From assembly GCA_022376465.1 (NCBI GenBank), contig JACDTU010000004.1, forward strand, positions 2,356,001 to 2,420,000: a stretch of 64,000 bases of DNA, written 5' to 3'. Below the pieces are notes generated by a model. The model was not told where the DNA came from. It made no database searches and saw only the letters and a list, made by a program, of their open reading frames with translations. The stretch is from Cubamyces lactineus. Taxonomy: Eukaryota > Basidiomycota > Agaricomycetes > Polyporales > Polyporaceae. Position numbers and translations under genes: made by a program. Below, in pieces: positions 34,687 to 46,735 of the stretch. How positions within the stretch are numbered: the first letter of the stretch is position 1; each line of letters opens with the position of its first letter.

Positions 34687-35644
34687 TCATAATCCGGGTA
34701 CATCTTTCAACATGCTTGTAATGTCTGTCTTGCACTCAAGCTCCTGGAAAGAGGTCGAGAACACTGACTCGAACGCCTCATTGGCCTCCGACGTCTAAAG
34801 ATGGCGGGGTGAATACTCCTGGTGCGCGGATGCACAGTCGGAACATACCTCTCCACCACAGTACTCGAAATCTTCCCATCGCTCATCCTCTTCCGCATGT
34901 ATCATCGTCAGCATATCCCTCCGTACTTGGGTCAAGCCGCCTTGGAACTGCAAGCCTTGGCTCTCCGCAGTTTTCCGCACTGCTACTTGAACCTCCTTCG
35001 CGTCTCCTGCCGGTTTCTTCTCCTTCTTTGGTGCAGGCGCGGGTGCAGGTTCGTCGGGGTCTGGAGGAGGCCCATCATCTTCATCTGAATCATCTCCGCG
35101 CGTACGCCTTGTTTTTCTTGTGTACATGTCCATGTAGGTCAGCGTAGGGCGGAATTGATGGGTCTCGCTGATGGGATGCAGGTGCAGTCGTCCTAACCAA
35201 ACGAACATAAGCACGATCTCCATGATACCATACCATAGGTCGCTGCTCACCGTCTCTTAGGACTCCCAGGACGTACACGCCTGCTTGAGGCACTTGTTCG
35301 CTGCGCATGCGCACTTCCGACAATCGAGGTTCCTCCCCCTCCCGCTGCTTCACCTTCGGAAGCTCCTGGTTCTTCTCCTTATCATCTTCGACCCGTGCTG
35401 CGCCAAGCTCTCTGGACCGTTCCGCATTCCAAACCTCCGGCCTTGTATCGACTGGGACATGCACCTCAAGCCGCTTAACCTTCGGCTTCAGACGCGCCTT
35501 GATGCGCTTGCCACTTGCTGCAGCGGATGGTGGAACCTCGAGAGGGCGGGTAAGGAGAGGGAATTGGTGGAGGTGGAGGTTGGGCTCGAGGGCATTGGTG
35601 AAGTGGACGGGGATGACGCTAACGAGCCTGTCTTCGCCCTCCAT
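34687..35644 (-). CDS. RNA polymerase III subunit Rpc5 (Rpc37/POLR3E family)
   Basis: A subunit of the Rpc37/53-type subcomplex of nuclear Pol III, needed for initiation and termination. Exons 35644-35251, 35192-34849 and 34794-34687 give 281 residues, almost the size of yeast Rpc37. Family features are clear: LVSVIPVHFTNALEPNLHLH, then FPLLTRPLEVPPSAAASGKR, RLEVHVPVDTRPEVWN, EEPRLSEVRMRSEQVP, and LHLHPISETHQFRPTLTYMD after intron 1. An acidic/Pro-rich linker and the conserved end (ANEAFESVF then ECKTDITSMLK) follow. I start at ATG 35644, which matches the usual start of the family. The same frame stays open for about 45 codons further upstream without any ATG. The gene is divergent from the TFIIIA-like gene. 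Confidence 0.9.
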
Positions 35645-35794
35645 GGTCGCGGCAACTTGACGCGGCGCTTGTGACCGCGCCTCGACGAATGAGCGCGTCG
35701 CGGGCGCGTAAATTTCCTTCCGATCATCCTTCTCCCCGCCACCAAGAAACCTGAGCAGCAGCTCGACCTTTTCAGCCTCATCTAGGGTCCCACG
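35645..35794. promoter_or_regulatory. Compact bidirectional promoter, Rpc5 / TFIIIA-like
   Basis: Only 150 bp separate the two divergent start codons, so the two Pol III genes probably share promoter elements. No TATA box was seen. On the Rpc5 strand the frame is open throughout, without an ATG. Confidence 0.6.
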
Positions 35795-37577
35795 ATGGCA
35801 ACGCTGTTGGACCCATCGAGCTCAACCGCAGTGGCGGTCACTACGCGTAAGAGGAAGCACCGTGATTCTCTTGTCATACATTTGTCTTCCCCTTCACCGA
35901 GCTGCGAGAACGACCCCACATACACCGAGTCTGAGTACGAACCCGGCCAAGCATCCGACGTCCCTGCCGCCTCAGCGCGCGCGCCCACGCCTGGCACCAA
36001 GAAACGTTATACATGCACTTTTGAGGGATGCACTAAAGCTTACTCTAAGTCGTCAAGGCTAGCTGAGCATCAACGCTCGCACACCGGAGACGTGCGTGGT
36101 CCTCTCACCTCTGCTCCCTTTATCCAACATTGACGGTATATATAGCGCCCCTATGTGTGCTCAGTATGCAACAAATCCTATCTGCGTGAAACTCACCTGC
36201 AAGCGCACTCGCGGACGCACCTCCCGAGTTCGGCTAGGCCTTTTGTCTGCGAAGAAGAGGGGTGTGGCAAGCGTTTCTGGACATCACAACATCTCCGCGT
36301 GCATACAGAACTTCACAAAGGAGAGAAGCCTTTCAAGGTTTGCGCTCCCCATGATACAACATATCGGCAGGAACTGACTATTATGTATGTATAGTGCAGT
36401 GAGGCCGGATGTAGTGCAGCATTTGTCAAGCACCATCAGTTGCGAGAACACATATGCACCGTGCACTCACCGCCGGGGACGAAACCATATCGATGCGAGC
36501 ACCCTGGTTGTACAAAGTCCTTTGCTACCAATCAGAAGCTCACCGCTCATAGCAAAACCCACGAAGGTGAGGATTATCGACAATGAAACGTTTACGCCGA
36601 ATTCACATCAACCGCACAGCCAAACGCTACACCTGCGTTCACAAGTCATGCCTTCCAGAGGAGGGCACAGAGCCCGTATATTATCCTACATGGTCTGCCT
36701 TGCAACACCACATGCGTACTGCACACCCTCCCACGTGCCCGCACCCTTCGTGCAATGGCCGGACATTCTCTCAGCAGAAGAACCTGCGAGCACATCTCAA
36801 GGTGCATGCGCAACGTGACCAGGAGGGTGATATGGATGACGCTATGGTCGGATCTGATACGGAGAGCGCAGAACGACCGCGCAAACGGCGTCGTGGCGGG
36901 GAGGTTGGCAGAGATTGGGTGTGCGACGTGGACGGCTGTGGCAAGGACTTCAAATCGGTAGGACTTTTCACCTCAATAGAACTACCATCGTTCGCTCGCT
37001 GACCTCGCTATGATCGATTGTACAGAAAAAAGCTCTAACAACACACCACAACATCGCGCATCTGGGGCGACGAGACTTCGTCTGTCCACATGCGCACTGC
37101 CGGCGTGCCTTTGGATACAAGCACCTCCTACAACGACATCTTGTGAAGCTGCATGCGCCTCAGGATTCGTCCGAGTCGGCAGAAGAGAGCGACAACGGGC
37201 CTGAGTCCGGGGCTGAAATTGAGCAAGCGTCAGACGCCCACATCGAAGAAGACACCTCCATGGGAATCGACCTGATCACCGGTAGCGCATACGCCGCGCA
37301 AGCCAAGGAGTCACTCAAGCAAGCTACCAAGCTGCAATGCCCCTTTCCAAGCCTCCCTGCGCTACTCTCGGCCCAGACGGAGGTCGAGGAAGGGGCAACG
37401 TCAATACCCGCGGCATCTGGTAGCAAGCGGAAGACGGACTGTCAATATGTGTTCAGCCGGGCGTATGATCTGCGTCGACATCTGCAGGCTGAGCATGGGG
37501 TCGACGTCGAGAGGGAGAAGGTAGATGAGTGGGTGCGTCTCGAGAAGGCAGCGAGAAGTGGTGGCAGGGCCTTTTGA
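35795..37577 (+). CDS. TFIIIA-like C2H2 zinc-finger protein (nine fingers plus a degenerate tenth)
   Basis: TFIIIA binds the internal control region of 5S rRNA genes and recruits TFIIIC/TFIIIB for Pol III. Exons 35795-36091, 36146-36337, 36395-36566, 36620-36957 and 37026-37577 give 516 residues. After a 70-residue Ser/Pro-rich leader, nine tandem C2H2 fingers run from YTCTFEGCTKAYSK (finger 1) to FVCPHAHCRRAFGY (finger 9), with TFIIIA-style aromatic-C-x-x-x-x-C spacing. Finger 6 is unusually long between its Cys and His pairs. A 150-residue acidic linker then separates a C-terminal half-finger, FSRAYDLRRHLQAEH, preceded by a single nearby Cys. A late, detached finger is also known in other fungal TFIIIAs. 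Finger number, spacing and the Rpc5 neighbour support TFIIIA over a generic transcription factor. Confidence 0.85.
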
Positions 37578-37763
37578 TCTCTTGTTCATATGCACATATA
37601 CTCTCGCTTGTAGTTTTGCGCCATACCCACTGACATAGACACACTACATGAGCGGACGTACATGACCATCGATATCCGCTTGATACTACCACAGGATGTC
37701 TGGACTTCGGTGCAGATTGGCCTGTCCACACGGCATATTTAGTACTGGCTCGTCAGCTTACAA

Positions 37764-37835
37764 TCCGATATGGTGTAGTGGCTAACATTATCGCCTCTCA
37801 CGCGATAGCCCGGGGTTCGATTCCCCGTGTCGGAA
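37764..37835 (+). tRNA. tRNA-Glu (anticodon CTC)
   Basis: 72 nt, no intron. The acceptor stem TCCGATA pairs with TGTCGGA (one T-G pair), followed by discriminator A. The A box TGGTGTAGTGG and B box GGTTCGATTCC are intact. The anticodon stem ATCGC/GCGAT closes a seven-base loop CTCTCAC with anticodon CTC, which reads GAG. It closely follows eukaryotic tRNA-Glu. It lies 186 bp downstream of the TFIIIA-like gene. Confidence 0.95.
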
Positions 37836-37840
37836 TTTTT
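37836..37840 (+). terminator. Pol III terminator of tRNA-Glu
   Basis: A run of five T starts directly after the discriminator base, the standard Pol III stop signal. Confidence 0.9.
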
Positions 37841-38102
37841 GCTGCATGGGAGATGGGCTGTCGAGTATCCTACCACGAGTCTCTCACGAAGAGATAGCCA
37901 CCATGGCGTTCCACCTGGCCGAGTGAATCAGGAACACCGTCCACGGCCAATAAATGATGGGAGGGGTGTTGTCCGTCTGTGCTGATAAGGCGTCATAGCT
38001 ACCGAGCATCTCCTTGCTCGCTACCACTACGTAGCACCGCACCTAGCCCGTGACCCCAACACACCTCCGTAGACAACACCTGCGGAAGCATTGAGGCTCG
38101 GC

Positions 38103-41100
38103 ATGGTATTGCCTATGGACTCGGATCCCAAGTTGCCTCTGCACGCTGTGTCAACGCAGCATGCAAGCGTAGTAACCCGGAGGCAGCAGCCACTGCGTCG
38201 CCGCCTTCTCCGATTCGTATTGGGTGCGGTTGTGACTGCTGCTTTCGTGCAGTACTTCCGTCTGTTTGCACACCTGTTGCACACGAACAATCGGGAGGAC
38301 GTGACAGTGCCCCTGCGGGCACAGGAATACTTGGACAAGTGCCGCCTTCTCTCCGTCAAACCCGGACCACCACCCGACTTCCACGCTCGAACGCACTCGG
38401 ACAGGTTCGTTCCGGGGACGCAGCCCACGGTAATTACGGTGCGTAGACTCTTGTGGTGTTGCATACACAGCGTTGAACGATGAACGATTTGTCATATAGA
38501 ATGCCACGATATGGACGGGGCGCGCTAACGGCATGGAGGTTATCCGTGGGGACATACTGCTTCACGGAGGTATCATACGACGCGTCGGACACCTCCAAGA
38601 CGCGGGGTTGGACGGATACGGGGGGTTGACGCGTATAGACGCGAAAGGTCGCTGGGTTTCCCCCGGGTAGGCTGCTTTGCTGTCAGTGTATCATCAGGGC
38701 GTGACTTACCTTGGTATGTAATGCAGTATCGTGGACTTGCACAGCCATATGTCAGTATCTTTCAGAAGCACTGGTTGTGATTGGAGCTCAGCTGACATAC
38801 ACTCACGATGCAGTGGCAATGACCCAAGCCCGGAACTCAACGGGTCAGACGACGGCAACTCCCTCAAGGGTCCCGTGCAGCCAGTAAGCCCTAGCCATGC
38901 TCATAGTCACAATATGTACTGACCGCAGTGAAGTGGCTCAGGGCATTAGATGCTCTGAATACCCACGATGATTCGTTTGCTACTAGCATTGCCGGCGGTG
39001 TGACGGCGAGTCGGTTTCGCTCCGTCAGTCGTTTGCCATATCATTGACATCCGCTCTAGACATCATTGGTCCTTCCGGGCTCTGCCAACGCAATTGGCGG
39101 TCAAGGCATCATCATCAAACTGCGTCCTCCCACCGACCGGTCGCCCACGGGTATGCTCCTCGAGAACCCGTACGAGAAGAACAGGACTTTGTATGACCCT
39201 GCGGTAGCCTTCCGTTATCGGCAAATGAAGTGAGTAGATGTGGTCCATTGAACTGCAGTAGATATTGACCAGCTAAATCCTCAGGCATGCGTGCGGCGAG
39301 AATCCCGGTATTATAGAAGTGTCTGCCTCTCCGGTGACAGAAGCTCATTGATACCTACAGATGGTATATATGGGTTCACCCGTATGGACACGGCATGGGC
39401 CTTCCGCGAGGCCTACGAGAAAGCAAGGCAAATTAAACAATCCCAGGATGAATTTTGCGCCAGGGCCGTCCAAGGGGAATGGTTAGGCCTCGGTGAGTTC
39501 CCTGAAGACCTCCAGTGGGAAGCATTGGTGGACGTTCTTAGGGGGCGTGTCAAGGTACGTCTGAGCGCAATGTTTCTCAAAATCCTAAGTTAAAAGATGC
39601 ACGCAGGTCCAAAACCACTGTTACGAGACCATTGACCTGGATGACATGGTCCGGGTACGTATGATAGGACTGCCTGCCTGAAGCCCTCTTGACTGCGAGC
39701 TCATCCATCCCTAGCTCACCAACGAGTTCAAATTCTCGATTGCTGCATTCCACCACGCGCATGAAACGTACTTGGTACCCGATACCCTGAAGGCGGCATA
39801 TGGTAGGCAGCTCTGAGGCGTGATAGATTGTTTTGTCCCAGTCCGCTCACATTGTATCGTAGACCATCCCCCGGCCGTCGCCCTCTTTGCTACAAATGCC
39901 AGGTACAAGCGGGAGGCTTACCGTGGCTCCGAATTCGCTCCTAAGATCCTCGCAGAGAACGGACTGCAGGTTGTGATGAAGGTCTGCAACCTGCTTTGTT
40001 CCTCCCTGCGCATCAGTAATGACGTCGCATGCAGTCCGATCACTCGGTCCTCAACTCCCGCTTCCTGCTCTATGAGGCACAACAAGCGTATTACTATGGA
40101 CTGCCGCACAATGTAGCTCTCGCTGCTGTCACTACTACCCCGGCAAGGGTAATGGGTCAAGACCATCGTATTGGGTACGTCTCGGAAGGTACGTCCGAAG
40201 GCTTTCGATTATACCTTCTTACAGCTAACTGGTACCATAGGCTACGATGCAGGTGTGAAAGGCAGTTGATTAGCCTTCGGCATATCATGATTGACTCCTC
40301 GTCACCACAGATGTCGTTCTGTGGGATAGCCATCCCTTAGCCCTCGGAGCAACACCTCAGCAAGTGTGGATCGACGGTATTCCGCAGATCGGGAATCCGC
40401 ACACAGTTGAGAAGCCTCCTTCCTTCCAGAGACTGCCCAAGACTCCCAACTTCGACAAAGAGGCCAAAGAGACACTGGAGCACGACGGTCTTCCGCCGCT
40501 CGAGCCGAAGCGAGCGAAGACGGACACGGTCGTGTTCACGAACGTCAGCAGCGTGTACCTCCGCGAGGACCAGTCTATCCGTCAGGCATTCGCTGCTGAT
40601 GCGTCGAACTCGCTATCGGCTGGCCTTGTCGTCATTCGCGGCGGTAAGTTGGAGTGCATGGGGCCAGCAGCAGGTTCGTGTGCTTCATACTTGCACACCG
40701 CCGAAGATGCAGACGTCATCGACCTGGCGGGTGGGGCGATCTCCCCTGGTCTCGTCACGGTAGGTTCGGCTCTCGGCCTGGAGGAGATCACTCCAGAGCC
40801 CACTACAATTGACGGCTATGTTCTTGACCCCCTTTCCGAGAGCATTCCTGAGATCGCAGGTGGGGACGGGTTGGTCGTCCGCGCCGCTGACGGTCTGCAG
40901 TTCGGTACCCGTGATGCGCTGTGGGTAGTTTTCATTCATCTAGTAGGCCACTGGTCACTTACAGGTTATTACCTCAGATATGCATACCGATATGGTGTCA
41001 CGACGGGCATTGTTGCGCCGCAAGGCTACGGCTTCCTCTCCGGGCTCAATACCGCGTTCTCGACTGCTGGCCGTCACAAGCTCGAGGAGGGCGCTCTCAT

Positions 41101-41949
41101 CCAAGAGGTCGGGGGTCTCCATGTGTCGATCCATCCTCGCGGCAAACCCAGCGTCAGCACACAAATCGCCGCTTTGCGCCGCATACTGCTCGGCCCCACT
41201 ACAGGCGATCTCAGGCATTGGGTGAACAAAATCAAGGAGGTATGGTCTTGGGGGTGCCTATATGAGTTGATTGATCGTTTACCCTTCCTGCGGCAGGGCG
41301 ATACTCCTCTCGTCGTCGCAGTAGAGAGCGCGGACGCAATTGCCTCCTTGATCTCGCTGAAGGGCGAAGTGGAACACAAACTAGGGCGGGCGATCCAGAT
41401 GACCCTCATCGGCGCCACCGAGGCCCATCTCCTCGCGGAAGAGCTCGGGCACGCCAACGTCGGGGTCATCGTCTCGCCCACCAGGCCGTTCCCCGACCAC
41501 TGGGAGAAACGCAGAATGTACGTAGAACGCCCGTTGAAGACGTCATCGAATAATGCTGACTCTCTTGCAGTATGCCTGGCCCGCCCCTCTCGGAGACGAA
41601 TGCTGTTGCTGTTCTGCTCGCTCACAACGTGACCGTTGGCGTGGGCGTAGTAGAGGCTTGGATGGCGCGCAACACTCGCCTCGACATCGCGTGGGTATGT
41701 ACAGCCCCTTCTTGCGGGCATGAGGAATCACTACTCATCGACGATATCCAGGCCGCCCTGGAGTCCAACGGCGAGATCCAGAAAGCGGACGCACTCGCGC
41801 TGGCGTCCGTGAACGTGGAGAAGCTGCTTGGAATCAAGACGGACAGCTTGCAGAGCGACCTGGTTGCCACGCATGGCGGCGACCTGCTCGACTCCAGCAA
41901 GGTGGTCGGTGTGATCTCCCCGCGTCGCGGACTGGTGAACATCTTTTGA
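38103..41949 (+). CDS. Membrane-anchored amidohydrolase-superfamily protein (often annotated CE9-like)
   Basis: Eighteen exons in phase give 961 residues. ATG 38103 (MVLPMDSDPKLPLH) is followed by basic RRQQPLRRRLLR and one hydrophobic helix (FVLGAVVTAAFVQYF), a type II signal anchor, so the bulk is likely lumenal or extracellular. The metal-dependent hydrolase fold shows GRWVSPGIVDLHSHIG, with the HxH metal pair assembled across an intron, then GGTSLVLPGSANAIGGQG, NARYKREAYRGSEFAPKILA, HSVLNSRFLLYEAQQAYYYG, a DVVLWDSHPLALGATPQQVW segment typical of the superfamily's second beta domain, and a diverged second half. Relatives hydrolyse amide or ester bonds on rings; the substrate here is unknown. 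One exon is 12 nt (40241-40252). The intron after AGG near 39000 could alternatively use another donor, adding a few residues. Confidence 0.85.
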
Positions 41950-42354
41950 GTCCTGGCCAGACCACGGCGCGCGCGTCGTCGACGAAGGTGCCGGTGAATG
42001 TTCACTTGTATACTTATTTTGAACATCTAATTATCACGTATGGTGGGATATATGACACACAGCTACGCTGCAGACGCTGATTCGGTGCAGCGAGAATAGT
42101 TCCTGGATATAGCCATACAATTGGAGGAGAGGGCATTAAGGATATCTCGGAATGGTGCGATGGATGGATCATGGTGGTGGTGGTGTGTGTGAGACGCAGA
42201 CGCGCATGCGACGGATGACGACCTACTACGACGCTCGTTGCCAACGTGACCCGCATTGCTCGACCTAGAAAATACAGCAAGGTATCATGGAGGGGAAGGG
42301 GGAGTCAGGGAGAAGTCCATCGTCTAGACAGAAAGATCGTGATCATGGCATGGG
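41950..42354. other. Convergent intergenic region
   Basis: About 400 bp between convergent stops, with a ggtggtggtggtgtgtgtg microsatellite-like run near 42174-42191. No coding signal was seen. Confidence 0.4.
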
Positions 42355-45300
42355 CTATGACTCGCTCGGGCACAGCCGGAGTATCCTGAACGAGTTGTTG
42401 GACTTCTCGCACAAGTACATCTCGTCGTCCTTGCGGCCGAGGAAGATGACCTCGTCGCGCAGGTGCTCCCCGTCTCCATCGCCGGACATCATGAACTCGG
42501 GGCGTCCAGGCGACCGCGACGGACCTGTGCTCTGCTTCTTCCTTGGCACGTTTTTGGAGGTCGAGAGCGCCGTAGGAGGAGGTGTGGGCAGAGACGACAT
42601 CGCCGAGCGCTGAGTCTCGATGGGAGTGCCGATCTTCCAGACGTAAGGGCCCCGCCTGTTAATGCTCAGCGATGGCGGGTGGAAGTGTGGGAGGATGGTC
42701 CGCGAGTAATCCGCAGGCCGCAACAGAGCGTCGCCAAAGTCGACCGCTTCGATGCCTCCTTGGCGCATCGCAACAAGGACCGCACGGTCCTTGACGTCGA
42801 ACGCCTCCAGGCGCTTGACATCGCCTAAGCGACCAGCAGACTTCGTGGGCTGTGAGTCGTCGCCACTGTCGTCCGCACTCCAGACGAAGCGGCCTTTGAG
42901 GACCGACCTTCCACGGGAATCGACGATAGTAGTGCTATGACCACCGCGTGAGGAAAAGAACAGCGCAGGGGGACCGAAGTGCTTGGGTTGCACCAAGAGG
43001 GACTGAGGAGGGAGCAAGGGCTTCGTAGCATCGGGAATGATCGGCGCGACAGGAGGTGCAGGAGGAGGAGGAGACGACCTGAACGGGTACGTTGGGTCAA
43101 CACATTGGAGTCGTAAGTCCTTAAGGAGAATGTAGTCTGCGTCCTCTTCCCGCTTTACAGGAAGGTCAGGGGGCAGGAGACCATCACGGTACCACGCCTG
43201 CATGAGCGATGCTTTCCATGGACCTACCATGCAGGATGAGTAGACGTTCGCCTAGAGCATAAGCGCCACTTACCATGTGTCGTACCCTTGGGATCACGAT
43301 AGTACCACTTCGACGGAGGAGCCGGCGTAGGCACAGGGAGCCCAGGAGGAGAGAACTGCACCTGCGACAAGTCCACGTTTGTATCGCCATTGACCTCGGG
43401 CTCGTACTGGTTCCTGTACTCCAAGAACGACCGGTACGTAGGCGGGATGATGTACTCATCCGCAATCGTGGCAAGCGGGAAGTTTGGTGCGAAGGAGAGC
43501 TGCTGGAACGTGGTGTACGGGCTCGCCTGCGCAGCGGCCACGGCTACAAGCTCGTCTGATGAGTTCGCAGTTGTGCCCGTAGAATCCAGTTGCACCTGGG
43601 ACGTGCACTCCGAAGGTGGCGAGGCAATCCCTGGGGATGAGGCCTGGGGGTCATCCGTAGCGGGAGGAGTGACCGCGACGCCGATGGTCACATTCACGGA
43701 CGTTTCCTCCTCCGCATTGGCGGCTCCAGTATCGGTGTCCCCATCGACGTTCTGGCCAGCCGTGGTCTCGCGTGCACGTCGCCGCGCCGCTCTGCGTTCC
43801 GCACGGCCGATCCTGACCTCGCGCACCCGGACAGTAGCAGGCTCGAGGCCGAACACATTCTGTGAGAACACCAAGAACACCTCAACCAAGTCGTCGCCCT
43901 GTAGCTGGAGTTCAAGCGAGCGCGGGGAGTCGGGCAAGATAAACGTCCGAGAGAGGCCCAACGCGGTGCGGTGCGTGCCCGCGAACAGCTCGACCTTCTC
44001 TCCATTGTCGCCGCAGAGAATCGCCAGGAAGCTGAGGCATGTGTAAGAGATAACGCTAGCCGGCCGCCTTGCGGTGAATGGAAGGTACTCACCTCTTCTT
44101 CGCCGTTTCCACGGCCTTGACTGCGACGGCGCCCTTGGTCCCCGGAAGCTTCACATACTCCAGCTTCGGCGCAGGTGCGTGGGCTGGAGCACTGATATGC
44201 GTCGACTTATCCGTGCCGTGCCCCGCAGTACGCGGTACAGGAGGAACGTCGTCTGACCGCCGTCCCAAGGCATGGTTCAATATCCGCGGGAGGAAGCGTG
44301 AATGTGAAGAAGTCGACGAAGCAGCCGTGGGCAGCGGCGGCGGCGGCACATCCATGGAAGGCTGAGTAGCAGGCGCGCTTGTGTGCCCGGGAGATGTGGA
44401 CGGCCTCCTCAAAGTCATCGACCTCGACGGCGTGACCGTGGCCGTTGATGGCGACTGCTGAATACGACCAGACTGGGAACGTGTGAGAACGTTTGGTCTG
44501 CGCTCGCGCATCTCTGGGACGCTCGCGGGCTGGACGGACGGGGACTGGGCGAGCTCCGGAAGCGATGGAATGGAGGACTGCGACTGGCCCGATGTGGCAG
44601 AAAAGACGCCACCAAGGACAGACCATCTTCGCCGCCTCCTGTTTGAGTGGTCGCCTGTGCTCCGCCTTGTGTGGGTCGAGTGTGATTCCGATGTTCGGGG
44701 ACTGGAAGGCGCCTCGCCCTCAGCGTAACTCCGTGAATCGATCAGTATGGGTTCTTGAGGCTGTCGTGCACCGGGCGGTGCCGCGTCCGGAAGACGGCTC
44801 TCAAACAGCGCCTCCGCCAACGTGATACGCTCGCGGGTAGGCGTCGTAGGAGAAGACGGAGCGGGCTCTCCCTCATCCTCCTCCTCGCCGTCCGCATCGG
44901 CATCAGGATCACCGTCTGGCGACATGGCGCCGTCGCCCTCTCGAGGATTGCTATGAATGCTGAGTGCCTGGCGGAGTGTGAGGAGCGTGGGAGTGGGCGA
45001 GGGAGGTGGAACGGGTATAACGTTCGTCGTGGTGTTCGAGCGAGTCAGACTGAGGTCCAGGTTCGCGGGCCTGCTTCGACGATTGGATGAACGTGTGCTG
45101 ATCGACGGCGTTGTCTGAGACCGTGACATGTCCACGCGGGCAGTAGTCGGATTGGAGCTGGGCGAGGAAACAGTAGCCATCGCGCTAGTCCGCTCGTCCA
45201 AAGCCTGACTGCCACTAGGAGCGGCCATGACGTTGATCGCTTCATCGTCGCTGGAGGCCCAATCACCCTTGCTATCGTCCTGATGCTCCGTTTCGCCGGT

Positions 45301-46735
45301 GATATTGGTCATCGTATGACGACGTGAGACGGTACCAGCCAACACCTCGCTGACTGAAGTCGCTCGGGAGCGCGTCCGCGACGTAACGGCACTAGGCTCT
45401 CGATCGCGCTCCCGAGGAGGCGAGTTGGTGTATGCAGGAGGTGGTCCTGAGGGTTCCGGTTGGGGAGGAGGCCGACTAGGAGTCTTAGGCTTCGTTGTCC
45501 GAATCACTGGCGGACGAGGCTGCCCAATGGACACAGAGCTTCGTCGACCAGGAGGTTTCTTATCATCTGCATGCGTGGAGATGATTCCCTGCGCCGGACG
45601 CTTCTCTGTCGACCCTCTCTTCTCATGTTCGTCATGTCCCAAGAACGTGATGGTGGTCAGTTGCCGTTTTGTCTCCTCCCGACGTGCTCGATCTTGTTCG
45701 CGCCTAATCTCGACTTCCATTCGCCATTCCACCATGCGCCGGATTTCGTCCAACGCATATACGCGCACCCCATCCCTGCGACCAGCGATGGCAACGAGCA
45801 CTCCACGATGCTCCATCACTACAACGCTCTTGAATGGCGCTCGCCGAACCAAAGCATAAGGCTGCGGTGCCGGAGGAGACACCAATGAGAGGACGTCGAG
45901 ACCCTGAGAGTGACATAGAAGGAGATAGTGGGGAGCAAGGAACGCGCCGCTACTTGGAGGATTGCTGAAATGCGCGGGTGAGAGGTGGGTCGTCAAGGGC
46001 GTTAAGGTTAATCCCAAGTCGTCCAAGCTAGGTGGGGGAAGCTGCGGCGGTGGCGTAGAGGGACGTGGCGGAACAGGCGATGAAGCTCGGGAAGACTGAT
46101 TGGCCGGCGAGGTCGGAGGGGGATTGGGCTCCGGCGTAGGATTTGGTGGGTGGTCTCTGCGGTGAATGAGATTGGACAAGAAACCAGAAAACCGGTTGGA
46201 TGCGCGACTCTGCTCAAGTCAGTACGACTGCGCTCGGGTAAGGAACGGTTGGCCGCAAGCGACTCACATCAAGCGTAGCCCGATGGCGACGCCTCCGGTC
46301 GGAAGACGACTGAGAGTGAGGAGCCAGATTGGAGCTGTTAGTTACTGAAGAATGATGATGAGAAGAGACGCTTCGAGGAGTGGCAGGAAGCGTAGGGCTG
46401 GTTGGTTCCGTGACCTGCACGACAGGCATGCTATGTACACTCGTGGCATCCGCGTCGGAAGCACGCTGTTGGGCGGTTGTAGGGCTGAGGGTGGTCGGAG
46501 AGGGCGTAGAGATGTCGTGAGTCTGGGTTTTATCTGAGGAGACCACCTTTGGTCCTTGGATGGTCAGATCCTCGGGATGCTCATCGACCTCTTCAATCGC
46601 ATCTCGTTCGTAGTCGGTCTCCATGGTGTCGTGAGTGTCGCTCCATTGATCGTCCTGGATGAGAGGAGGAGAGCTGGAGGAGGGTTGGTTGAGCTCGAGA
46701 CTGTCAGCAGAAAGGCCAGCGGGGTACGAGGTCAT
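42355..46735 (-). CDS. Large protein combining CNH-like segments with a GYF-like domain
   Basis: Exons 46735-46268, 46209-44093, 44031-43274 and 43223-42355 give 1403 residues in phase. The first 200 residues are Ser/Thr/Pro-rich. CNH-like (citron homology, beta-propeller) sequence appears in pieces: FLAPHYLLLCHSQGLDVLSL, KSVVVMEHRGVLVAIAGRRD, GVRVYALDEIRRMVEW, then after about 500 disordered residues FLAILCGDNGEKVELFAG and GDDLVEVFLVFSQNVFGLEP. A GYF-like stretch follows near residues 1110-1150 (SKWYYRDPKGTTHGPWKAS then LMQAWYRDGLLPPDLPV); GYF domains bind proline-rich peptides. The end, DEVIFLGRKDDEMYLCEKS then FRILRLCP, looks like a last propeller strand. CNH proteins act in Rho/Rab signalling and vacuolar trafficking. 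The function of the combination is unknown. Domain assignments are by eye. Confidence 0.7.

Noticed and set aside
34687..34703. ATG at 34703 as start of the 16-exon unknown gene
   Set aside because: It lies inside the last codons of Rpc5 in another frame. The ATG at 34544 splices in phase to the conserved part and leaves a normal gap.
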